A stretch of 9,103 bases of DNA, taken from the NCBI RefSeq assembly GCF_938045775.1, contig NZ_CALIBH010000058.1, positions 1-9,103 of the forward strand, read 5' to 3'. Below the pieces are notes generated by a model. That model was not told the origin of the DNA. It was given only the letters and a program-made list of their open reading frames with translations, and made no database searches. Source of the stretch: an uncultured Campylobacter sp. (GTDB lineage Bacteria > Campylobacterota > Campylobacteria > Campylobacterales > Campylobacteraceae). Position 1 is the stretch's first letter. Each line of letters begins with the position of its first letter. Below are positions 5,005 through 9,103 of this stretch, piece after piece. The position numbers and the translations under genes are program-made.

Positions 5005-5262
5005 TTACGCGGCTGGATAAACCGATACTTTTTTGCGGTTTTTATCTTTTCGCTCAAATTTTACGACGCCGTCGATCAGCGCAAAAATCGTGTGATCGCT
5101 GCCCATGCCTACGTTGCAGCCCGGGTGTGTCGCAGTGCCGCGCTGGCGGATGATGATGTTGCCCGCACGCACGAACTCGCCGCCGAATTTTTTGACGCCC
5201 AAGCGACGCCCGATACTATCTCTATTATTTTGGGTTGAGCCTTGACCTTTTTTGTGTGCCAT
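5005..5262 (-). CDS. rpmA: 50S ribosomal protein L27
   Basis: L27 is a large-subunit protein whose N-terminal tail reaches toward the peptidyl-transferase centre and helps position tRNA. The 85-aa product starts MAHKKGQGSTQNNRDSIGRR, the classic L27 opening, so no N-terminal processing of the Firmicutes type is needed. It also has the conserved core GNIIIRQRGTATHPG and VGMGSDHTIFAL. The Shine-Dalgarno AAAGGA (5269-5274) overlaps the rplU stop codon TAA (5273-5275), which implies translational coupling. The spacing to rplU is 10 bases. A terminator follows, so in this genome obgE is not in the same transcript unless there is readthrough. Confidence 0.97.
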   Translation of the reverse strand: MAHKKGQGSTQNNRDSIGRRLGVKKFGGEFVRAGNIIIRQRGTATHPGCNVGMGSDHTIFALIDGVVKFERKDKNRKKVSVYPAA

Positions 5263-5272
5263 TTCCTATCCT

Positions 5273-5581
5273 TTATGCGTTAATCGAAACGACTTTGACG
5301 CGGGTGTATTGGCGTCTGAAGCCGCGTTTTACTTTTGAATCTTTACGTCTGCGTTTTTTGAAGATAACGACTTTTTTATCCTTGCCTTCGCAAACGACCT
5401 CCAAAACCACCTTGGCACCCTTTACGAACGGTGCTCCTACCTTTAACTCGCCGTCGTTTAGCGCTAAAACTTCGCTAAGCTCGAGCTTTGCTTTCGGCTC
5501 AGCATTAAAATGGTCTAAATTTAGGTAGTTGCCCTCTTCGACCTTATACTGCTTGCCGCCGTGTTTGATGATAGCATACAT
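5273..5581 (-). CDS. rplU: 50S ribosomal protein L21
   Basis: L21 binds 23S rRNA in the large subunit. The 102-aa product starts MYAIIKHGGKQYKVEEG, the normal L21 start, and ends with the basic RRRKDSKVKRGFRRQYTRVK segment. An in-frame ATG farther upstream would add 27 residues of non-L21 sequence. The ATG at 5581 is chosen because AAAGGA (5588-5593) lies six bases before it and the length matches the family. It is the first gene of the rplU-rpmA operon, with a promoter-like sequence about 80 bases upstream. Confidence 0.97.
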   Translation of the reverse strand: MYAIIKHGGKQYKVEEGNYLNLDHFNAEPKAKLELSEVLALNDGELKVGAPFVKGAKVVLEVVCEGKDKKVVIFKKRRRKDSKVKRGFRRQYTRVKVVSINA

Positions 5582-5663
5582 CAAAAATCCTTTAAAATTT
5601 GGTAGCCAAAAAGGCATTTGCCGTGCAAAATTTAAAAGCCCGTTTGGTATGAAAGGTTGCAAT

Positions 5664-5669
5664 ATTATC
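5664..5669 (-). promoter_or_regulatory. Probable rplU promoter -10
   Basis: On the minus strand AAAATTTGAGATAATATTG holds GATAAT (5669-5664), one base from TATAAT, behind an AT-rich stretch. This would give a leader of about 75 bases before rplU. There is no clear -35 box. Confidence 0.4.
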
Positions 5670-5764
5670 TCAAATTTTATAAATTCCTACTGAAACGCCT
5701 CGCAAAATTCCTGCGAAATTTCAAATTTCAAGGGCTCGGATTTATTTTAAACTAAAGATAAATG

Positions 5765-5773
5765 TGCTACTAT
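5765..5773 (+). promoter_or_regulatory. Extended -10 promoter for the lipoprotein gene
   Basis: TGCTACTAT is an extended -10 element (TGn plus TACTAT) 28 bases before the lipoprotein start codon. The upstream DNA is T/A-rich (TTTATTTTAAACTAAAG). Confidence 0.45.
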
Positions 5774-5801
5774 CGCAACGAAATTTTTGAAGGAGAATTT
5801 T

Positions 5802-6230
5802 ATGAGAAATTTAATAGCTGCGCTCGTAGCAGCGGTATTTTTTATCGGTTGTTCCAACTGGAATATATCCAACGAACCAAGCGGAGTACGCAATCAAACA
5901 AAATCCCAAAGCAGCAAAACAAATATCGGCGGCGTAAATGATAAAGTCCAAGAGGTCTCCACCGCAGGCACTACCGATATGGTCGAAACGACCTTGCCCG
6001 ATAGCACAGGTATGACTAATGCGCCGAAAGATCGCAGCGATGCATTTCATATCAATCAAGTAATTTCTGCATGGAATAAACAGCCAGACTCCATCAAAAC
6101 AACCGAAGACAACGGCAACATCTACACCTGGAAAAACTATAAGCCGGGCTGCGACGTATCACTTACCAGCGACTCGGAAGGCTACGTATCAAAATCCGCT
6201 ATCAAATCAGCACTCTCTCAGTGCCTATAA
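5802..6230 (+). CDS. Putative outer-membrane lipoprotein, BamE-like tail
   Basis: Predicted lipoprotein of 142 aa. The start MRNLIAALVAAVFFIGCSNW has a charged n-region, a hydrophobic core and an acceptable lipobox ending at Cys17. The ATG at 5802 is chosen because AAGGAG (5790-5795) is six bases upstream; the alternative TTG at 5787 would precede that site. Residues 20-80 are a low-complexity Ser/Thr/Asn/Gly linker. The C-terminal 60 residues follow the pattern Pro-Asp-Ser-Ile, then YTW, then Cys117, Gly127 and a final Cys141. This pattern resembles small SmpA/BamE-type lipoprotein domains in which two cysteines form a disulfide. That likeness is from memory and the function is unknown. It has its own promoter and a strong hairpin after it. 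Confidence 0.8.
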   Translation: MRNLIAALVAAVFFIGCSNWNISNEPSGVRNQTKSQSSKTNIGGVNDKVQEVSTAGTTDMVETTLPDSTGMTNAPKDRSDAFHINQVISAWNKQPDSIKTTEDNGNIYTWKNYKPGCDVSLTSDSEGYVSKSAIKSALSQCL

Positions 6231-6246
6231 CCAATTTATCCGCGAT

Positions 6247-6278
6247 GCCGAAATTTTAAAATTTCGTAAAATTTCGGC
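6247..6278. terminator. Perfect 12-bp hairpin after the lipoprotein gene
   Basis: GCCGAAATTTTA (6247-6258) and TAAAATTTCGGC (6267-6278) pair perfectly around the 8-base loop AAATTTCG. The stem begins 17 bases after the lipoprotein stop. The T-run after it is short, but the stem position and symmetry suit a terminator. Confidence 0.6.
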
Positions 6279-6354
6279 TTACGAGCGGGTCTGCTTCGTC
6301 AAATTTAATCTTAGAGTTATATGGTTCGCTCTTAAAAATTTACTATACGTATTG

Positions 6355-6360
6355 TATAAT
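6355..6360 (+). promoter_or_regulatory. Promoter of the DUF411 gene (-10 TATAAT)
   Basis: ACGTATTGTATAATCGAGG contains a perfect TATAAT 29 bases before the ATG at 6389, preceded by TTG and an AT-rich run with a second TATAC-like box (6343-6348). No clear -35 or metal-regulator operator was recognised. Confidence 0.6.
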
Positions 6361-6388
6361 CGAGGACTTTTAATCACTGGAGTAAAAT

Positions 6389-6850
6389 ATGAAGAAAATT
6401 TTATTTGTAGGTGCGCTTTTAGCGGCATTAAGTAGCTATGCGGCGGCGGACGAACACATTAAGGTCTATCACGGCGAGAGCTGCGGCTGTTGCCACAACT
6501 GGGCAAAATATATGGAGCAAAACGGATTTGAAGTCGAGATGATTTCGCTGGCTGACGAGCCGCTTATCCAGAAGAAGAATGAGCTCAAACTTCCGCTAGA
6601 GCTCGCCAGCTGCCACACCGCGATCGTAGACGGATATGTAGTCGAAGGACATATGCCAGCAGGTGAGATCCGCACGCTACTAAAAAATAAGCCTAAAGAC
6701 ATCATCGGCATAGCAGTACCTGGAATGCCGCTAGAAGCGCCAGGTATGGAGCAAGGCTCACAGCCCGAGGTCTATGACGTAGTGGCGTTTAAAAAGGATG
6801 GCTCGTATCAAAGCATCGCCACTTACAAAGGCAAAGAAAAAATCAAATAA
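6389..6850 (+). CDS. DUF411 family periplasmic metal-binding protein
   Basis: Member of the DUF411 family, often found with copper-handling genes. The 153-aa product starts with a signal peptide (MKKILFVGALLAALSSYAAA), probably cut before Asp21. Family motifs follow in order: VYHGESCGCCHNW with Cys32, Cys34, Cys35 and His36; LPLELASCHTAIVDGYVVEG with Cys75 and His76; GHMPAGEI; and GIAVPGMPLEAPGMEQG with Met113 and Met120. The Cys, His and Met set would suit copper or another soft metal in the periplasm, but the metal is inferred. GGAG (6379-6382) precedes the ATG by six bases. It has its own promoter and a terminator-like palindrome, so it is probably monocistronic. No copper ATPase or oxidase gene is beside it. 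Confidence 0.92.
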   Translation: MKKILFVGALLAALSSYAAADEHIKVYHGESCGCCHNWAKYMEQNGFEVEMISLADEPLIQKKNELKLPLELASCHTAIVDGYVVEGHMPAGEIRTLLKNKPKDIIGIAVPGMPLEAPGMEQGSQPEVYDVVAFKKDGSYQSIATYKGKEKIK

Positions 6851-6853
6851 TCC

Positions 6854-6869
6854 GCCGCTTTAAAGCGGC
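6854..6869. terminator. Palindromic hairpin after the DUF411 gene
   Basis: GCCGCTTTAAAGCGGC is a perfect 16-base palindrome three bases after the stop codon; it folds with a 6-bp GC-rich stem and loop TTAA. AACTTACTTATT follows, which is only moderately T-rich. Confidence 0.55.
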
Positions 6870-7016
6870 AACTTACTTATTGACTCGATAAAATTTTGCC
6901 TATTTATGGCTTGGCGCAATTTACTTTAGCTGGCGAATACTTTGCCACTATCTGCAAAGGCGCCGCGTAAAATAATTTCAAACACTAACTATGATAAAGG
7001 GGATTAAAAATTTAAG

Positions 7017-7090
7017 TGGATGGGCTAATAGGGGTCGAACCTATATTCACAAATCCAGAGTTTGTTGTCCTGCCATTAGACGATAGCCCA
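7017..7090 (-). tRNA. tRNA-Gln (CUG anticodon)
   Basis: On the minus strand all cloverleaf arms can be drawn. The acceptor TGGGCTA (7090-7084) pairs with TAGCCCA (7027-7021). The D arm is GTC/GAC. The anticodon stem ACAAA/TTTGT encloses the loop CTCTGGA with U33 and anticodon CUG. The variable loop has four bases. The T arm ATAGG/CCTAT encloses TTCGACC. CCA is encoded at 7019-7017. U1-A72 is the pair typical of glutamine tRNAs. The discriminator is U73, whereas E. coli tRNA-Gln has G73. The CUG isoacceptor reads CAG and would supplement the usual UUG form. Confidence 0.92.
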
Positions 7091-7105
7091 TTTCGGAAGC
7101 GGTAT

Positions 7106-7111
7106 TTTATA
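7106..7111 (-). promoter_or_regulatory. Probable tRNA promoter -10
   Basis: TATAAA (7111-7106 on the minus strand, within TCTATAAAATACC) lies about 15 bases before the tRNA 5' end, giving a short leader. Confidence 0.4.
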
Positions 7112-7392
7112 GAATTTTGCTTTAAAAAAGCATAAGAGCGGACGGAATTTTAAAATTTTGCAAAATTTTAGATTAAATTTAAAGCCCTGCTGAGCCGAAA
7201 CGATAAAATTAAAACGCAAAAGCTAACGCTGCTTTCATCGGCTCCGATAAAAGAATATGGCTACTCGCCGCGGAGCTAAATTTTAAAATTTGGCTAGTTT
7301 ATCCTATATTTGCGCCTTTGCGAACTATTTGTCGCAGGATGAAATTTTATCATATAAGCCTGCCTTCAAAACATATATGTTTAGTGCTCGCT

Positions 7393-7412
7393 GGGCGCGG
7401 GCGCGGGCGCGG
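7393..7412. repeat. GGGCGC hexamer tandem repeat
   Basis: Three exact copies of GGGCGC (7393-7410) followed by GG, in otherwise AT-rich DNA. It is too short to assign a role and could vary in copy number by slippage. Confidence 0.7.
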
Positions 7413-7526
7413 CCTTAAATGCTATAAATCGCACCGAAAATCCGCAGCGAACATAATTGCGACTAAACCCAAATACAGCGCCAAAATAAATGTCAAATAG
7501 GCTTGCGATAGGATCGCACAAAAGTC

Positions 7527-7745
7527 CTACCAAATACTCACCTCAAGCGGAGTGTAAAATTTATCGCGATTAAGTGGGTCTAAACTAAAATCAAAGCCAT
7601 ATAATTTGAGTGCGAAGCTTGCATAAAATTTCTTGCAAAGACCGTTCGCAGGCTCAAAAGATATTGCGAAATTGCGTAAAATTTGGCTACGGCAAGATTT
7701 TCCAGTACATTGTGTTAATACAAACCGAAAGTGAATAAAACACAA
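7527..7745 (-). pseudogene. Start-less ORF, possible gene remnant
   Basis: A 72-codon open frame begins only at a TTG and contains no ATG. Its second half (CKKFYASFALKLYGFDFSLD, then PLNRDKFYTPLEVSIW) reads like real protein, with codon choice similar to nearby genes. There is no Shine-Dalgarno before the TTG. Its upstream end runs into the 66-bp repeat region. It is best seen as a degraded gene end or a chance frame; the family was not recognised. Confidence 0.25.
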
Positions 7746-7916
7746 TTACTCGAAGTAGCAAAATTTTCCCATACGCTGCTAATACCGAACATTAAACGAA
7801 TCAGATCAAGTACTATGGACAAAGTGAAATATTCCCGTACATTGTTAGTTCAGCACAGGCTATTACTAGACTAGGGCAAAATATGTGGAATTCATCTCCG
7901 CGCATCGTTTGAATAC
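7697..7916. repeat. Degenerate tandem repeat with 66-bp period
   Basis: The core ATTTTCCAGTACATTGTGTT at 7697 recurs as ATTTTCCCATACGCTGCT at 7763 and ATATTCCCGTACATTGTT at 7829, exactly 66 bases apart each time. A poorer fourth copy (ATCTCCGCGCATCGTTTG) starts at about 7894. The tails also match loosely: ATTACTCGAAGTAGCAAA, GTACTATGGACAAAGTGAA and ATTACTAGACTAGGGCAAAA. The stop-rich frames argue against an intact coding repeat. Confidence 0.5.
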
Positions 7917-8036
7917 TTAGAAAGCGCCTTGCTTTCCAGCTAAATAGCACGAGCAAATTCATATCGCGTGCTGTTTAAAACTCAAAAATTAATTGGAAAT
8001 TTTAAATTTCGGGCGCGGGTTCACTTCTAAGTATTC
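7911..8036 (+). ncRNA. Possible structured RNA or small inverted-repeat element
   Basis: GAATACTTAGAA (7911-7922) and TTCTAAGTATTC (8025-8036) form a perfect 12-bp inverted repeat closing about 100 bases. Inside are an 11-bp stem (TAAATAGCACG 7941-7951 with CGTGCTGTTTA 7967-7977) and a 6-bp stem (GAAATT/AATTTC, 7996-8010). A stem GAAAGC/GCTTTC (7920-7936) shares three bases with the outer stem. The 11-bp stem contains a U-G pair only if the plus strand is transcribed; on the minus strand it is an A-C mismatch. No promoter or known RNA family was recognised. A MITE-like element is the alternative, but no target duplication is seen. Confidence 0.35.
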
Positions 8037-8081
8037 GCAAAAATAACGTATCAAAGCTAGAAAAATTTCGCTCCGTCGCGC

Positions 8082-9103
8082 CTAAAATTTTGATGAAATT
8101 TCGCGTATCAGCTCAACCGCCTCTTTTGCGTCCGCGCATACGAACTCGAAATGCGCCCGTAGCTCCGAGGCACTGCCATAACCGCAGCTCACGCCCACGC
8201 TTCGCACTCCCGCTGCGCGCGCCGCCTCCGCATCGAGCTGCGTATCACCTATCATAAAGATGTTTCCAAAATACGGATTTTCGCTGCAGACTTCGGCGTC
8301 GCAATGGGCGAAATTTTGCACGGAGCCGCCATGCATTTCGCTACAGCACGCTTCGCTTTCATAGCCTCTGCCGTCTGGACCCTCGACGCCTCTCTCATTG
8401 CCGCTTACGTCGCTAGAATTTATAAACGAAATTCCAAAGGAATTCTTGCTCGAAAAACCGCTTAAATTTCGCTCGCAAATTTCGCTCGAATCAAGGTCGG
8501 AGGTCGGGGAGCCTAGCAAATCGGATGCTAAAATTTCACCTGGAATCACATCTCTACTACCGGCAACGCTTATTTTTTCATTCGCATTGTGAGTTTTGCC
8601 GTAGCTCCCATTTTGACTTTCGCCGGTGACCGCAGCGCAATTTTTGCTAGTCGCCCCGCGCCGATTTTTACCCATAGCGATGCTGGAAATTCCTAAATTT
8701 TCGAGCGCCTTTAAGATCGGTTCGGCGCTTGGTTTGGGATTTTTCACATCCTCTCGTCCGACGATGGTGCCGAAAAATTTCGCGATGCCAAGATGATGTA
8801 ATAAAATTTTAGAAAATTTCGACGTTTTAGTGGTTACGACGCCTAAATTTGCAAACTCGCTCGCCGCGCGAACTCCCTCGAACGCACCGCTTAGCAGAAC
8901 GGTCTGATCCAAAAAAGTCTGCGCGTATCGCTGTTTGTAGGTGAGCACGAAATTCTGCACATCGCGCGTCACACCTAGACATTCAAACATAACTTCTAAC
9001 GGATGCCCGATAAGCTTTTTAATCGCTTCGTCGCTAGGCTCTGCAGCGCCCAAATGCGCAAACGCGTAGTGAAAGCCGTCCAGTATCGCGGGCGTGGAGT
9101 CTA
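8082..9103 (-). CDS. HAD-family phosphatase (Gph-like), 5' truncated, with large insert
   Basis: Haloacid-dehalogenase hydrolase resembling phosphoglycolate phosphatase, which clears 2-phosphoglycolate or related phosphoesters in the cytosol. The frame continues off the right edge. The first visible codons read DSTPAILDGFHYAFAHLG, the usual segment right after the catalytic DxDGTL motif, so the nucleophile lies outside. The TTG at 9053 is internal, not the start. Seen motifs are motif II VVTTKTSKF (about 8840-8814), the motif III lysine in KNPKPSAEP (about 8735) and motif IV FMIGDTQLDAEAARAAG (about 8258-8208). Between LKALENLGIS and NIFMIGDTQLD there is an extra stretch of about 135 residues, rich in Ser, Gly and Asn with several Cys; relatives have only a few residues there. 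A weak GC element follows the stop. The substrate is not provable from sequence. Confidence 0.88.
   Translation of the reverse strand, partial: DSTPAILDGFHYAFAHLGAAEPSDEAIKKLIGHPLEVMFECLGVTRDVQNFVLTYKQRYAQTFLDQTVLLSGAFEGVRAASEFANLGVVTTKTSKFSKILLHHLGIAKFFGTIVGREDVKNPKPSAEPILKALENLGISSIAMGKNRRGATSKNCAAVTGESQNGSYGKTHNANEKISVAGSRDVIPGEILASDLLGSPTSDLDSSEICERNLSGFSSKNSFGISFINSSDVSGNERGVEGPDGRGYESEACCSEMHGGSVQNFAHCDAEVCSENPYFGNIFMIGDTQLDAEAARAAGVRSVGVSCGYGSASELRAHFEFVCADAKEAVELIREISSKF

Larger units (their letters stand above)
7112..8081. other. About 1 kb without a convincing gene
   Basis: Between the tRNA and the phosphatase gene I find no ORF with a good start, ribosome-binding site and known family. 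It holds several AAAATTTTA-type words (7140-7175), a GGGCGC hexamer tandem, a start-less ORF, a 66-bp-period degenerate repeat and a region closed by a 12-bp inverted repeat. The last four are listed separately. It reads as a graveyard or a non-coding regulatory region. Confidence 0.55.

Noticed and set aside
5582..5662. Longer rplU start adding 27 residues.
   Set aside because: The added residues do not look like L21, and the ribosome-binding site and family start support the ATG at 5581.
7318..7500. 60-codon plus-strand ORF containing an RGRGRG stretch.
   Set aside because: It begins at TTG, has no Shine-Dalgarno, and the Arg-Gly run is just the GGGCGC tandem repeat translated.
7697..7916. 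CRISPR array because of regular spacing.
   Set aside because: The repeat units are too diverged, the period of 66 is carried by loosely similar DNA throughout, and there are no cas genes.
8268..8690. Mini-intein inside the HAD phosphatase.
   Set aside because: The size is near that of a mini-intein, but there is no Cys/Ser at a plausible first junction followed by intein blocks, and no terminal His-Asn before a Cys, Ser or Thr.

Overview
The window looks like chromosomal DNA from a Campylobacter-type epsilonproteobacterium. The rplU-rpmA-obgE-fmt order matches the block I remember from C. jejuni. The protein sequences fit, and intergenic DNA is full of AAAATTTTA-like words. The core genes are fairly GC-rich, which points to a higher-GC oral species such as C. 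gracilis. The species name is an inference, not something I could test.

Layout, left to right. Positions 1-336 are non-coding with an imperfect tandem duplication at the end of fmt. fmt (337-1257, -), a small exported EF-hand protein (1445-1786, -) and obgE (1915-2970, -) follow. Between obgE and rpmA lies an AT-richer accessory insert of about 2 kb. It holds two tiny minus-strand genes: a 48-aa very acidic protein and a 30-aa basic Gly/Pro/Asn protein. After them come gene-like frames without start codons. A divergent plus-strand gene encodes 133 aa of unknown function, and a convergent minus-strand gene encodes a single-span membrane protein with a four-cysteine tail. The ribosomal pair rpmA and rplU (5005-5581, -) follows, with a clear terminator.

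To the right are two plus-strand exported proteins with their own promoters and terminators: a lipoprotein (5802-6230) and a DUF411 metal-binding protein with a CGCC motif (6389-6850). A tRNA-Gln(CUG) with encoded CCA (7017-7090, -) is next. About 1 kb without a convincing gene follows, holding a 66-bp-period degenerate repeat and a 126-bp region closed by a 12-bp inverted repeat. The window ends in a 5'-truncated HAD-family phosphatase (8082 to edge, -) with an unusual insert of about 135 residues.

The most interesting signal is at 3403-3436 (minus strand). The 30-aa gene ends in a perfect A-AAA-AAA heptamer in the slippery frame, directly followed by its UAG stop. Seven bases further is a perfect 8-bp hairpin. 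The -1 frame stays open for 61 codons and has no ATG, GTG or TTG near its beginning. This is the arrangement of a programmed -1 frameshift, although decay of an older gene is a real alternative because a further out-of-frame fragment follows.
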